Program-made: the position numbers and the translations under genes
From: Streptacidiphilus neutrinimicus
GTDB lineage: Bacteria; Actinomycetota; Actinomycetes; Streptomycetales; Streptomycetaceae
Assembly: GCF_000787815.1 (NCBI RefSeq)
Contig: NZ_BBPO01000016.1
Coordinates: forward strand, 1 to 64,000
Direction of reading: 5' to 3'
DNA: 64,000 bases
Shown: piece after piece, positions 1 to 8,262 of the stretch
Layout: every line of letters begins with the position of its first letter
Position numbering within the stretch: the first letter of the stretch is position 1
The notes under the pieces: model-generated
Database searches by the model: none
Seen by the model: only the letters and a program-made list of their open reading frames with translations
What the model was told of the DNA's origin: nothing

Positions 1-46
1 AGCGGGGGGTGTTCGCAGAGCGGAGGGAGGTGGAGCGGAGGGACAT
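1..46 (-). CDS. possible 5' end of a gene leaving the window
   Basis: An ATG on the minus strand at 46 opens a frame that runs off the left edge (about 15 codons, Ser/Arg-rich start). It lies about 180 bases downstream of the minus-strand Cys leader peptide at 224-307, so it is a candidate for the sulfur gene that the leader controls. No clear ribosome binding site is visible and the product cannot be named from this stub. Confidence 0.25.
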   Translation of the reverse strand, partial: MSLRSTSLRSANTPR

Positions 47-223
47 GGGTGGGGTCCTGACTGTGAGGTGGAGGGGTCCAGGGAAGAGGCAGCGGTGCAG
101 GAGGCAGGCATGAGCCCGCGTCGACGTGAGTGCTTGTCGTCGTCGTTCGAGGCCAGAGGCGGCTGTTGGCGCTCAACACTGTGCGGCCGGCTCAGGGATG
201 TCCGGCTGCTCAGGGTCCTGAGG

Positions 224-307
224 TCAGCTCGTCGGACAGATGGCGCTGCACATGCGTCCGAGGTCGACGTGGAGTCGACCGACCAGGGCTGTTCCGGCAC
301 CAGACAT
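224..307 (-). CDS. Cys-containing leader peptide (27 aa)
   Basis: A short frame from ATG at 307 to TGA at 224 ends RLHVDLGRMCSAIC followed by PTS. This matches the H-V-D-L-x-R-x-x-S-A-x-C pattern of peptides annotated as 'putative leader peptide' before sulfur genes in Streptomyces. It has two Cys codons near its 3' end. A small hairpin (CTCAG/CTGAG, 209-222) follows the stop codon. The family is thought to act in cis: ribosome stalling at Cys codons when cysteinyl-tRNA is scarce would open the downstream operon. The regulated gene lies to the left, mostly outside the window. Confidence 0.75.
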   Translation of the reverse strand: MSGAGTALVGRLHVDLGRMCSAICPTS

Positions 308-798
308 GGCAGGAGCGTCGCAGCTGGAACCTTTCACCGTCCAGCATCGTCCAGGATGCGGGAAAAATCGTCCTGAAATATGGGAATGCTGCTTCTCTCC
401 GAGCCGGTCATGGAACCCGCAGCGCTCGGTGCGGCTGCCTTTGCTCGATATGCAAGACGAGAGTGTCCACTATCCGGAAGCTGGGCGGAGCGCGGAACCA
501 GCAGTTGCTCCAGGCACGCGGCAGGGTCGGCCTCGGGGCATGACGGGCCGTTGCTGCCAGGGCGGCGAGGTCGACTGGACGAGCTGACCGCAGACCAGTC
601 AGAACGGTGAAACGGAAGCAAGGCACGCCGTCCGGCTCCACGACCACACATCCCACCAGCTCGAAAGACCGGGGCTACACAGGGTGCCGCCCTCGCTTTC
701 CATGGCCGTGGTGGGGGTGCTGCGCGAAGCCGGCGGGAGACCTCGGCGCTCGGCGCAGGCCTGTTGACGCGACGAAGGCCGGATGGTCAACTGGCGGC
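308..798. other. intergenic region between divergent leader peptides
   Basis: No convincing gene. Several open frames on both strands are Arg/Ser-rich, lack ribosome binding sites and resemble no family. The stretch separates the minus-strand leader (224-307) from the plus-strand leader (799-876), so it should hold two divergent promoters. A weak TTGACG (764-769) with TCAACT 17 bases further on (787-792) could drive the plus-strand leader. No SAM-IV motif is present here. Confidence 0.6.
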
Positions 799-876
799 GT
801 GAGCACTGAGCAGTTCCTGGTCATCCGCGGCCACATCGACTTCGGTCGGGTGTGGTCCGCCGCGTGTCCCCGGTAG
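799..876 (+). CDS. Cys-containing leader peptide (25 aa)
   Basis: GTG at 799 to TAG at 876 encodes a peptide with RGHIDFGRVWSAAC near its end, then PR. It is a variant of the H-[VI]-D-[LF]-x-R-x-x-[ST]-A-x-C leader family. There is no Shine-Dalgarno sequence in front; if the weak TTGACG/TCAACT pair is the promoter, transcription would start close to the GTG and the peptide would be leaderless, as reported for Cys-type uORFs of mycobacteria. A short GC hairpin (881-893) follows the stop. It lies 167 bases before the SsuD-like monooxygenase at 1044, which it probably controls. Confidence 0.75.
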   Translation: MSTEQFLVIRGHIDFGRVWSAACPR

Positions 877-1043
877 GAGTCGGCCTGCGGCCGCCGCTGC
901 TCGTTCCCCTTTTCGCCTCCGCCGCAGCACCTCGGACCGTTGAGTCCGCCTTGCAGCGGCGCGCGCCCAGCACGTCAGCAGGCCTGCGTGGCCGTGCCAG
1001 TGACGTGTCGTCGTGTTCACCCTCATGCCTGAAAGGCCTCGCC

Positions 1044-2189
1044 ATGCCCGTCGAGTTCCTCGGCATCGCCGCAACCAACGACGGAAGCGAGACGGCCGCG
1101 CGCAGCGGCTCCTCGTTCGACAAGCAGTACACCCTGCGGCTGGCCCGCGCCCACGAGGACCACGGCTGGGACCGGGTCCTGTTCGCCTACGGCTCCGGAT
1201 CGCCGGAGCCCGGCGTCGCTGCGGCCTGGGTCGCCGCTCACACCAGCAGCCTGCAACTGCTGCTCGCCCACCGCCCCAACGTGTCCTACCCCACCTTCGC
1301 CGCGCGGGAGTTCGCCACGCTGGACCAGATCAGCGACGGGCGGCTGGGCGTGCACTTCATCACCGGCGGCAACGACCACGAGCAGCAGCGCGAGGGGGAC
1401 CGGCTCCCCAAGGACGAGCGCTACGGGCGGACTCGCGAGTACATCGAGGTCGTGAAGCGTGTCTGGACCAGCCACGACCCCTTCGACCACGCCGGTGACC
1501 ACTACGCGTTCCAGGACTACCTCAGCGACGTTTTCCCGGTTCGGCAGCCGCACCCGACCGTGTCCTTCGGCGGATCCTCGCCCGCGGCCTACGCCGCCGG
1601 CGGCGCGGTCGCGGACGTCTACGCGTTGTGGGGCGAGCCACTGGAGCAGACCCGCGGACAGATCGAGGCGATCCACGACGCCGCCCGGGCTGCGGGCCGC
1701 ACGGCCCCACCGCGTATCCAGGTCGCCTTCCGCCCGATCATCGCGCCCACCGAGGCACTGGCCTGGGAGAAGGCGCATCGCACGGTCGCAGCGATCCGCG
1801 AGCTGCGCGCGACCAAGCCCTCCACGCGCCGACGTGGGAGCGGGCAGCCGGAGAACGCGGGCTCTCAGCGCCTGATCGCCGTCGCGGAACAGGGTGAGCG
1901 CTACGACCGCGCGCTGTGGACCCCGACAGCGGCGGCCACGGGCGGCGCAGGCAACTCCACCGCGCTGGTCGGCACCCCGGAGACGGTGGCCCAGGCACTG
2001 CTCGACTACTACGACCTGGGGGTGGAGATCTTCTCCGCGCGCGGCTACGACCTGCTCGGCGACGCGATCGACTTCGGCCGCCACGTCATCCCTCTGGTCC
2101 GCGCGGAGGTCGCCCGCCGGGAAGCGGAGCGTGGCCGGCGCGCGAGTGGGATCGCCGCAGCCGGCCAGTCTCCCGCAGTCGCCCGCTGA
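1044..2189 (+). CDS. SsuD-like LLM-class flavin monooxygenase
   Basis: A 381-residue protein of the bacterial luciferase-like (LLM) superfamily, close to FMNH2-dependent alkanesulfonate monooxygenases, which release sulfite from sulfonates. Family features are the DQISDGRLGVHFITGG stretch, the ERYGRTREYIEVVKRVW stretch and GGSSPAAY further on. The ATG at 1044 is chosen because GAAAGG lies 8 bases upstream (1031-1036) and homology starts there; the longer upstream frame overlaps the leader region. Expression is probably under the Cys leader peptide at 799-876. The nitroreductase 178 bases downstream may supply reduced flavin. The substrate is unknown. Confidence 0.88.
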   Translation: MPVEFLGIAATNDGSETAARSGSSFDKQYTLRLARAHEDHGWDRVLFAYGSGSPEPGVAAAWVAAHTSSLQLLLAHRPNVSYPTFAAREFATLDQISDGRLGVHFITGGNDHEQQREGDRLPKDERYGRTREYIEVVKRVWTSHDPFDHAGDHYAFQDYLSDVFPVRQPHPTVSFGGSSPAAYAAGGAVADVYALWGEPLEQTRGQIEAIHDAARAAGRTAPPRIQVAFRPIIAPTEALAWEKAHRTVAAIRELRATKPSTRRRGSGQPENAGSQRLIAVAEQGERYDRALWTPTAAATGGAGNSTALVGTPETVAQALLDYYDLGVEIFSARGYDLLGDAIDFGRHVIPLVRAEVARREAERGRRASGIAAAGQSPAVAR

Positions 2190-2367
2190 ATCCGGCACCA
2201 GCACGCACCACGTCGTCGCCCGCCCGGCGGCCTCCGCAGTCCGCGTGACCGGAGCCCAGTCGTCCCGGCGCGCACCGAGCAGGCGCGCGGCAGGACGCCC
2301 GGTCCCGCAGGACACCGACTTGCCCCCGGCTTACCCCAATCGCCCCGCCTTCCCAGGAGAGTGACCC

Positions 2368-2985
2368 TTGTCCGTACCCGTTGCCGAGGGAGACGCGTCC
2401 GTCACCCTCGTTCATCCCCTCCTGGCCGAGCGCTGGAGTCCGCGGTCGTTCGACCCCGAGCACGTCCTGTCCGAGGCCGAGCTCGCCTCGCTGGTCGAGG
2501 CCGCCCGGTGGGCGCCCTCGGCCAGGAACCGCCAGCCGTGGCGGTTCCTGGCCGGGCAGCGTGGCAGCGAGGCATTCAGGAAGATCTTCGCCTCGCTCAT
2601 GGACGCAAACCAGCTGTGGGCCGGACGCAGCTCTCTGCTGGTCGTCGCCGTCGCTGCAGAGCGTGATGCCGAGGGGCAGTCACTGACGGGGAGTGGCTAC
2701 GACACCGGCCTCGCCGTCGCCCAGCTCTCGGTGCAGGCCCACGCGCTGGGTCTGCACGCTCACCAGATGGGTGGCTTCCACGCGGACCGGATCCGAGAGG
2801 CGTTCGCGATCCCCGAGGGCCACATCCCGGTCTCCGTCACCGCGGTCGGCCAGGTGGCCCCCGCCGAGTTGTTGCCGCAGCCGCTGCGGGACCGGGAGCT
2901 CGCCAGTCGCGAACGGCGCCCGCGTGAGGAGACCTTCTTCTCGACCACCTGGGGACAGCCACTGCTCCTGCCTGTGCAGACGTGA
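2368..2985 (+). CDS. nitroreductase family protein
   Basis: A 205-residue FMN-dependent nitroreductase-like oxidoreductase. The N-terminal R-W-S-P-R-S-F and the E-A-A-R-W-A-P-S-A-R-N-R-Q-P-W-R segment are the usual FMN-binding signature, and G-Y-D-T-G-L-A-V-A-Q-L-S matches the later conserved helix. A TTG start at 2368 is supported by AGGAGA at 2355-2360, 7 bases upstream. It follows an SsuD-like monooxygenase on the same strand, so a role in supplying reduced flavin, or in reducing a product of desulfonation, is plausible but not shown. The 178 bases between the two genes hold nothing obvious. Confidence 0.85.
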   Translation: MSVPVAEGDASVTLVHPLLAERWSPRSFDPEHVLSEAELASLVEAARWAPSARNRQPWRFLAGQRGSEAFRKIFASLMDANQLWAGRSSLLVVAVAAERDAEGQSLTGSGYDTGLAVAQLSVQAHALGLHAHQMGGFHADRIREAFAIPEGHIPVSVTAVGQVAPAELLPQPLRDRELASRERRPREETFFSTTWGQPLLLPVQT

Positions 2986-3174
2986 CGGGCGGGTGAGGGC
3001 CGGGGCCTCACGGATGCGACCGGTCCGGCTGTCCCACCCAGGCCGGCCGCATCCGGCGGATGTGGCGATAGGTGACCGGTCAGCCGAGACAGCCGCATGA
3101 ACGCGGCGTGGCTGCGGGGCGTGAACGGCATCGACAGGACCGAACACGCGCAGTGTTTCGGATGGCGGACGCCA

Positions 3175-3203
3175 TTGTCCAAAGCGCGTTGAAGAGTTAG
3201 CGT
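3175..3203 (+). promoter_or_regulatory. candidate promoter of the 3.6-6.4 kb operon
   Basis: TTGTCC (3175-3180) and TAGCGT (3198-3203) are separated by 17 bases and stand immediately before the SAM-IV riboswitch. This is a reasonable housekeeping-sigma promoter for the transcript carrying riboswitch, leader peptide and ABC transporter. Confidence 0.4.
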
Positions 3204-3211
3204 AAGTCGCA

Positions 3212-3326
3212 GGTCATGAGTGTCAGCGTCAAGCCCTGGCTTGCTGGCCGGCAACCCTCCGCCGCGGTGGGGTGCCCCAGGTGATGACCCGACAGGACGG
3301 CGCCGTCGCCCTCCTGTAAGCGCGAG
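3212..3326 (+). promoter_or_regulatory. SAM-IV riboswitch
   Basis: The stretch matches the actinobacterial SAM-IV class: P1 pairs GGTCAT (3212-3217) with ATGACC (3284-3289), around the conserved core AAGCCCTGGCTTGCTGGCC, GGCAACCCTCC and GGTGGGGTGCCCCAGG. A further hairpin (ACAGGA/TCCTGT) and the conserved TAAGCGCGA (3317-3325) follow, as in the two other copies of this window. SAM-IV elements bind S-adenosylmethionine and repress sulfur and methionine genes. Here it precedes a Cys leader peptide (3440-3514) and an ABC transporter operon, so high SAM should shut off uptake. Confidence 0.92.
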
Positions 3327-3439
3327 GCCCAGGCTGGGGCCCTGAGGACTGCGAGGTGACCCGCGTGATCCGGACGGTGCAGGCACGGCGGTACCGCGGG
3401 GTCAGCTCGACGCGGCCCCGCGGAGCCTTCGAGTTCGGC

Positions 3440-3514
3440 GTGGCCCGCAGGCATGTCGACCTGTTGCGGGTGAGCAGCGCGCTGTGTTCGGGCGGCGCAG
3501 CCCTCTGCTGCTGA
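3440..3514 (+). CDS. Cys-containing leader peptide (24 aa)
   Basis: GTG at 3440 to TGA at 3514; the peptide reads ARRHVDLLRVSSALC and ends ALCC, so it has three Cys codons, two adjacent to the stop codon. It fits the H-V-D-L-x-R-V-x-S-A-L-C family. An in-frame GTG at 3365 would give a longer version, but the conserved part starts at 3440; GGAG lies at 3422-3425, a little far. It stands between a SAM-IV riboswitch and the ABC permease at 3624, so the operon has two sulfur sensors in series. TCCTGT (3571-3576) can pair with ACAGGA (3603-3608) just before the permease start. Confidence 0.78.
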   Translation: MARRHVDLLRVSSALCSGGAALCC

Positions 3515-3623
3515 CGAGACCTGTTCGACACCTCCAGTTCTCACCGCCCGCACGCGCTCGCCCCTGAACGTCCTGTCCAGCGGCGACTTTCGGCGTGCCT
3601 CCACAGGATGGGACACCTTCGCC

Positions 3624-4616
3624 ATGAGCAGTTCCGACACATCCGTCCGCCCTTCCACCGCCGTTCTGACCGCCCGTGAGGGTCCCAGCGACCAGGAGTT
3701 GCTCGCTGCACGACTGGTTCCGCTGCGCCGCCCGGGGCGGTGGGTCTCCGCCCTGGTCCTGCTGGTGCTGCTCGCGATGCTCGTCCACAGTGTGCTCACC
3801 AACCCCCGCTTCCAGTGGTCCGTGGTCGCCGACTACTTCCTGGACGGTGCGATCCTGCGCGGACTGGCCTTGACGCTGTGGCTGACGGCCGCGGTCATGG
3901 CCACCGGCTACCTGCTCGGCATCGGCGTCGCCGCGATGCGGCTTTCGCGCAACCCGGTTCTGGTCTCCCTCAGTTTCGGCTTCGTGTGGCTGCTGCGCTC
4001 CGTCCCTCCCCTGGTGCAGTTGCTCTTCTGGTATGAACTCGCCTCGCTGTACCCGCAGTTGTCGCTCGGCATCCCCTTCGGGCGCGAGTTCGTGACGGTG
4101 CGGACCGCGCACTTGTTCAGCGGGGTCCTCGCCGCCTACGTCGGGCTCAGTCTGGATGTGGCCGCGTTCTCCTCGGAGATCGTCCGAGGCGGTCTGCTCT
4201 CCGTCGACCAGGGCCAGACCGAGGCGGCGCAGGCGCTTGGGCTGGGCCGCGCAAAGATCTTCCGCAGGATCGTGCTGCCGCAGGCGATGCCCGCGATCGT
4301 GCCGGCCTCCGGCAACCTGCTGATCGGGATGCTCAAGGCGACCTCGATCGTCAGCGTCATCGCCGTCCAGGACCTGCTCTACTCGGCGCAGCTGATCTAC
4401 AACCAGAACTTCCTGATCGTCCCGCTGCTGTTGGTCGCCACCCTCTGGTACGTCCTGCTGACCACGCTGCTGTCGGTCGGCCAGTTCTTCGTCGAGCGCC
4501 GTTTCGCCCGCGGCAGCAGGCGCCGTGGTGGCGGCAGGGGATTCTGGGACCTGCTGCGCGGCAACGTTCCGCTGCTGGGCGGTTCGCTGCGCAACGGACT
4601 GGTGGGCCTGTCATGA
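3624..4616 (+). CDS. amino-acid-type ABC transporter permease
   Basis: A 330-residue inner-membrane permease of the polar amino acid (HisM/TcyB) type. A cytoplasmic N-terminus with a conserved R-P-G-R-W is followed by a first TM helix (about 40-60), then the core ending with the EAA loop (E-A-A-Q-A-L-G-L, residues about 200-207) that docks the ATPase. It is cotranscribed with an ATPase (4-base overlap) and a lipoprotein binding protein. The SAM-IV riboswitch and Cys leader in front argue for uptake of a sulfur compound such as cystine, a thioether or a sulfonate. The C-terminal tail is Arg/Gly-rich. Confidence 0.9.
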   Translation: MSSSDTSVRPSTAVLTAREGPSDQELLAARLVPLRRPGRWVSALVLLVLLAMLVHSVLTNPRFQWSVVADYFLDGAILRGLALTLWLTAAVMATGYLLGIGVAAMRLSRNPVLVSLSFGFVWLLRSVPPLVQLLFWYELASLYPQLSLGIPFGREFVTVRTAHLFSGVLAAYVGLSLDVAAFSSEIVRGGLLSVDQGQTEAAQALGLGRAKIFRRIVLPQAMPAIVPASGNLLIGMLKATSIVSVIAVQDLLYSAQLIYNQNFLIVPLLLVATLWYVLLTTLLSVGQFFVERRFARGSRRRGGGRGFWDLLRGNVPLLGGSLRNGLVGLS

Positions 4617-5392
4617 GCGGACGCACGCCGATGGAGCCTCTGGTGCGGATCAGGGGGCTGCGCAAGAGCTTCGGCCCCCACGTGGTCCTGGACGGTGTGG
4701 ACCTGGACGTGCGCGAGGGAGAGGTGACCGTGCTGCTCGGGCCCTCGGGTTCGGGCAAGTCCACCTTGCTGCGGTCCATCAACCACCTGGAACGGCCCGA
4801 CTCCGGATTCGTCGAGGTGGCCGGTGAGCTCGTCGGCTACCGCTACGACGGGAGCAAGCTGCGCGAGTTGGGCCCGCGCGCGATCACCCGGCAGCGGGCC
4901 GGGGTCGGCATGGTCTTCCAGCAGTTCAACCTCTTCCCGCACCTGACCGTGCTCGACAACCTCGTGGAGGCACCTGTCGCCGTGCACCGGGTCCCGCGCA
5001 ACCAGGCCGTGTCGAAGGCGCGGGAGCTGCTGGAGCTGGTGGGACTCGCCGGACGCGAAGGCGAGTACCCGGGCCGGCTGTCGGGTGGACAGCAGCAGCG
5101 CGTCGCGATCGCGAGGGCGCTCGCGATGGAGCCACGGCTGCTGCTCTTCGACGAGCCCACCAGCGCTCTGGACCCCGAACTGGTCGGCGAGGTCCTCGCT
5201 GTGATGAAGGACCTGGCCCACAGCGGCATGACGATGCTCGTGGTCACCCACGAGATCGGCTTCGCCCGTGAGGTCGCCGACACCGTCGTCTTCCTCGACG
5301 GCGGCCGGATCGTCGAATCCGGGACCCCGGCGGACGTGCTGACCCGGCCCCGCCACGAGCGCTCCCGCGCGTTCCTCGCCGCCGTTCTTTGA
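4613..5392 (+). CDS. amino-acid-type ABC transporter ATP-binding protein
   Basis: A 259-residue ABC ATPase of the GlnQ/HisP type. Walker [10 protein letters not shown] is at 43-51, the Q-loop ([12 protein letters not shown]) near 101-112, signature LSGGQ at 156-160, and Walker B with [16 protein letters not shown] near 180-195. All catalytic motifs are intact. ATG overlaps the permease stop codon (ATGA, 4613-4616), implying translational coupling. It energises uptake of the substrate bound by the lipoprotein encoded next. Confidence 0.93.
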   Translation: MSGRTPMEPLVRIRGLRKSFGPHVVLDGVDLDVREGEVTVLLGPSGSGKSTLLRSINHLERPDSGFVEVAGELVGYRYDGSKLRELGPRAITRQRAGVGMVFQQFNLFPHLTVLDNLVEAPVAVHRVPRNQAVSKARELLELVGLAGREGEYPGRLSGGQQQRVAIARALAMEPRLLLFDEPTSALDPELVGEVLAVMKDLAHSGMTMLVVTHEIGFAREVADTVVFLDGGRIVESGTPADVLTRPRHERSRAFLAAVL

Positions 5393-5420
5393 CGCTCTTC
5401 CCCGATTGAAAGGTTCCTCT

Positions 5421-6416
5421 GTGTTGACCGAAGCGCGTTCGCGCCGCGTCTTCCCGCGCGTCCCTGTCGCCACGGCAGCCGCCGTTGGCGCTCTCGCCCT
5501 GACCCTGCTCACCGCCTGCGGGTCCGGTTCCACCGCAGCCACGACAGCGGCGGCGGCACCGGGTGAAGCAGCACCCTCCACGACGAATACGGTGTTCCCG
5601 ACCCAGGACGTCGTCTCGTCCGTCCAGACGGACCCCGCCCTGCACGCCGAACTGCCCAAGGCGGTCCAGAGCCGCGGCACCCTCGTCCTCGGAACCAGCC
5701 AGGCGATCGGCACCTCCGGCCTGCCGCACGCCGGGCAGGCGCCCGACGGCAGTACCGTCGGCCTCGACGTGGACCTGCGCAACGCGGTCGCCAAGGTGCT
5801 CGGCGTCAGCTGGGACATCCAGTACGGCACCTTCCCGACCGTCATCCCCGGCGTGCAGAACGGAAAGTTCGACGTCGGTCAGGACAACTTCGGCGCCACC
5901 AAGGCCCGCGAGCAGGTGGTCGACTTCGCGACCTACCTCAACGACGGCCAGTCCTTCCTCGGCTCCAAGGAGCTCGCGACGGATTCGGTGACCTCGCTGA
6001 CCGGCCTGTGCGGCTTCAACGTCGCGACGAGCCCGGGCTCGACCTTCCAGCAGATCCTGACCGCCGGCGCCTCGACATGCGCGGTCGCCGGAAAGAGCCC
6101 CTACCACGTGCAGTACTTCGCCGACACCGCGCCGATCTTCCTGGGCCTGGCCAACGGGAAAGTGGACATCTACTTCGGCCCGACACTGAGCCTGAAATAC
6201 GACGCGCTGCACCTGCCGGGCACCAAGTACCTCGGCCAGATCAGCAGCACACCGGTCGGCTTCGTGACCGCGAAGGGCTCGCCCCTCGCCAAGGCGATCA
6301 GTGACGCGGTCAACAAGCTCATCGCCACCGGCGACTATGCGAAGATCTTCGCCAAGTGGGGCGTGCCGGGCACCGAGGTCAGCACCTCGGTGGTGAACCC
6401 GACCGCGACGTTCTGA
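5421..6416 (+). CDS. ABC transporter substrate-binding lipoprotein
   Basis: A 331-residue family-3-type solute-binding protein. A signal peptide ends in the lipobox L-T-A-C (Cys33), so it is anchored to the outer face of the membrane. GTG at 5421 is preferred over the upstream TTG (5406) because GAAAGG at 5408-5413 is correctly spaced. The mature protein shows the usual pattern: R-G-T-L-V-L-G-T near the start, G-L-D-V-D-L-R-N-A, and G-K-F-D-V-G-Q-D-N-F. It is the third gene of the riboswitch-controlled operon, and a strong hairpin follows at 6428-6460. Confidence 0.9.
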   Translation: MLTEARSRRVFPRVPVATAAAVGALALTLLTACGSGSTAATTAAAAPGEAAPSTTNTVFPTQDVVSSVQTDPALHAELPKAVQSRGTLVLGTSQAIGTSGLPHAGQAPDGSTVGLDVDLRNAVAKVLGVSWDIQYGTFPTVIPGVQNGKFDVGQDNFGATKAREQVVDFATYLNDGQSFLGSKELATDSVTSLTGLCGFNVATSPGSTFQQILTAGASTCAVAGKSPYHVQYFADTAPIFLGLANGKVDIYFGPTLSLKYDALHLPGTKYLGQISSTPVGFVTAKGSPLAKAISDAVNKLIATGDYAKIFAKWGVPGTEVSTSVVNPTATF

Positions 6417-6427
6417 GACCGCTCGCG

Positions 6428-6460
6428 GGGCGGTGGTCCGGGGGCGCCGGACCACCGCCC
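6428..6460 (+). terminator. hairpin terminator after the ABC operon
   Basis: A perfect 13-bp stem (GGGCGGTGGTCCG with its complement) around a 7-base loop lies 12 bases after the stop codon of the binding protein. There is no U tract, as is common for streptomycete terminators. Confidence 0.7.
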
Positions 6461-6560
6461 GGCCCGCCCGGGCGATACCGCCCCAACTGATCATTCATGC
6501 CCGTTCGTGACGCACCAGGCCCTGTCAGCCTCCAACCGCTGCTGAGACGAGGAGTAACCC

Positions 6561-7373
6561 ATGGACGCCGCAACCGAGGCATGGAAGCACTGGCGGGACG
6601 AGCGCGTGGTGAGCGCCCGCGCCCTCTACGGGCCGCTGTCGCTCACCGGCACCCACTGGCTGGACGAACCCGCACGGGACGGCTGGGCTCTGCCCGGACG
6701 CTGGACCGTCGACCGGGCGGCCGGGAAGGTCAGCCTGACGGCCGCCCGGCACGACGGTGTCTCCGTGGACGACGTGCCGCTCTGCGCCACCGTCCGGCTC
6801 TGTCCGGACGACTGTCCCGACTGTCCGAACGTACTCCGGATCACCCACGGGGGCCGCCGACTCCAGCTGATCGTGCGCGAGGACCGCTACGCTGTGCGGG
6901 TCTTCGACCCGTCAGCGCCGGCGAGGACCGCGTTCGCGGGCATCGACGCGTACCCCTACGACCCGGACTGGGCCCGGCCCGCCACGTTCGTCCCGTTCCC
7001 GGCTGACCGCACGGTCACGGTTTCCCACAGCGACGGGCACAGGCGCCCGGTCCAGCTGGCCGGGACGCTGACGTTCGGCCGGGAGAGCGCGATCTACCGG
7101 CTCGATGTGCAGCGCACGGTCCAGGGCGGACTGAGCGTGAGCGTGGGCGATCCGAGCCGTGATGCGGAGCCGTGCGGCTTCCGCGTCGTCGACATCCCCG
7201 AACCCGACCGCACGGGCCGAACGGTCCTGGACTTCAACCGCGCGCAGTTGCCGCCTTCGGCGTTCGCCGAGCACTACCTCTGCCCGCTGCCGACCGTGGG
7301 CAACGCGCTGCCGTTCCCTGTTCCGGCGGGCGAGCGCGCCATCCTGAAGGCACGGGGTCTCGTGCTCCGCTGA
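6561..7373 (+). CDS. DUF1684 family protein
   Basis: A 270-residue protein recognised by the DUF1684 C-terminal signature, here VLDFNRAQLPPSAFAEHYL followed by CPLP, then N-A-L-P-F-P-V-P-A-G-E. An N-terminal W-R-D-E-R and G-x-H-W-L-D segment also matches. There is no signal peptide. A good ribosome binding site (AGGAG, 6550-6554) precedes the ATG. The function is unknown. It sits between the ABC operon and, tail to tail, a second DUF1684 gene at the end of the monooxygenase operon, so a role in organosulfur handling is inferred from context. Four extra Cys residues (C-P-D-D-C-P-D-C region) are unusual. Confidence 0.85.
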   Translation: MDAATEAWKHWRDERVVSARALYGPLSLTGTHWLDEPARDGWALPGRWTVDRAAGKVSLTAARHDGVSVDDVPLCATVRLCPDDCPDCPNVLRITHGGRRLQLIVREDRYAVRVFDPSAPARTAFAGIDAYPYDPDWARPATFVPFPADRTVTVSHSDGHRRPVQLAGTLTFGRESAIYRLDVQRTVQGGLSVSVGDPSRDAEPCGFRVVDIPEPDRTGRTVLDFNRAQLPPSAFAEHYLCPLPTVGNALPFPVPAGERAILKARGLVLR

Positions 7374-7385
7374 CCGTGCGCGAGA

Positions 7386-7427
7386 ATGCGTGTGCCCGAG
7401 CCGTCGTATCGGCTCGGGCACACGCAT
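7386..7427. terminator. bidirectional terminator between convergent DUF1684 genes
   Basis: A perfect 18-bp inverted repeat (ATGCGTGTGCCCGAGCCG and its complement) with a 6-base loop lies between two convergent genes, 13 bases after one stop codon and 20 bases from the other. It can serve both strands. Confidence 0.85.
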
Positions 7428-7446
7428 GCGCTCTTCATCGGGTTCG

Positions 7447-8262
7447 TCAGGCGCGCTCGTGCGGGATCTTCTCTCCGGCCTCGACCGCGGTCGGGAGGCG
7501 GTTCTCGGCGGGAGGCAGCGGGCAGGTGGCCAGGTCGGTGTAGGCGCAGGGCAGGTTGGTCGCCCGGTTGAAGTCGAGCACGACCCGGCCCTGCTCGTCC
7601 GGGGCCGGCACGGCGAGAGCGCGGTTGGCGGCGTAGGTGGTCACGCCGGAGGTGGCGTCGGTGAAGAGCACCAGCAGACTTCCCGGCCGACCGCCTTCGA
7701 ACGCGGTGAGGCGGTGCGTGGAGTCGTCGGGGGTTTTGAACTCGATCTCGCCGGGGGCGTCGTAGACGTGCTCCAGGCCTTCGACGGCCGCGCCGACGGT
7801 CACCGGGCGCGGCGCATCGAACGCCAGGTATCGGCCCGTCAGCGACCAGCGCGGATCCGGGGCGTAGGCCGGGGTGGGGGCGTGTTCGACGCGCAGCTTG
7901 TGGTCGGGGTGGCGCGGGCGAAGGATGTCATGTCCGCCGCGTTTGGCGATCTCGATCACCGCCTCGCCCGCGGTCGCGTACACGCTCGCCCGCTCCGCGA
8001 GGACGCCGAACCGGTGTTGGCCGCGCACCACGGTGCCGTCGACGACGAGCTCCTCGCCGTCGTCGAGTCGGACGCTGACGCCGTCTTCGTCAGCGGACCA
8101 GGTACCGGGGGCGTCGGGGAAGCGGGTGGGTTCGGCGTCCAGCCAGCGCAGGCTGGTGACGGCGAGGAACCCGTGCGGGTCCGTCAGGGCGCGCTCACGT
8201 TCGGCGTGCCACTGCTCCCAAGCATGGGCGAACGCGTCGGTCTCGGTCTCCTGGACGGTCAT
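7447..8262 (-). CDS. DUF1684 family protein
   Basis: A 271-residue DUF1684 protein with the hallmark VLDFNRATNLPCAYTDLATC and PLPPAENRLP followed by A-G-E near the C-terminus. It is the last of six genes in a minus-strand operon with four LLM flavin monooxygenases and a flavin reductase; its ATG overlaps the reductase stop (ATGA, 8259-8262). It is only distantly similar to the DUF1684 protein encoded at 6561-7373. Translational coupling to a flavin reductase suggests a role in the same desulfurisation chemistry, but no reaction is known. Confidence 0.88.
   Translation of the reverse strand: MTVQETETDAFAHAWEQWHAERERALTDPHGFLAVTSLRWLDAEPTRFPDAPGTWSADEDGVSVRLDDGEELVVDGTVVRGQHRFGVLAERASVYATAGEAVIEIAKRGGHDILRPRHPDHKLRVEHAPTPAYAPDPRWSLTGRYLAFDAPRPVTVGAAVEGLEHVYDAPGEIEFKTPDDSTHRLTAFEGGRPGSLLVLFTDATSGVTTYAANRALAVPAPDEQGRVVLDFNRATNLPCAYTDLATCPLPPAENRLPTAVEAGEKIPHERA

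Noticed and set aside
68-651. overlapping open frames of 60-137 codons on both strands
   Set aside because: No ribosome sites, no family resemblance and composition unlike proteins; only the leader peptide at 224-307 is supported.
3212-3326. SAM-I (S-box) or SAM-II riboswitch
   Set aside because: The core and tail sequence match the actinobacterial SAM-IV pattern, including the late TAAGCGCGA, not S-box or SAM-II.
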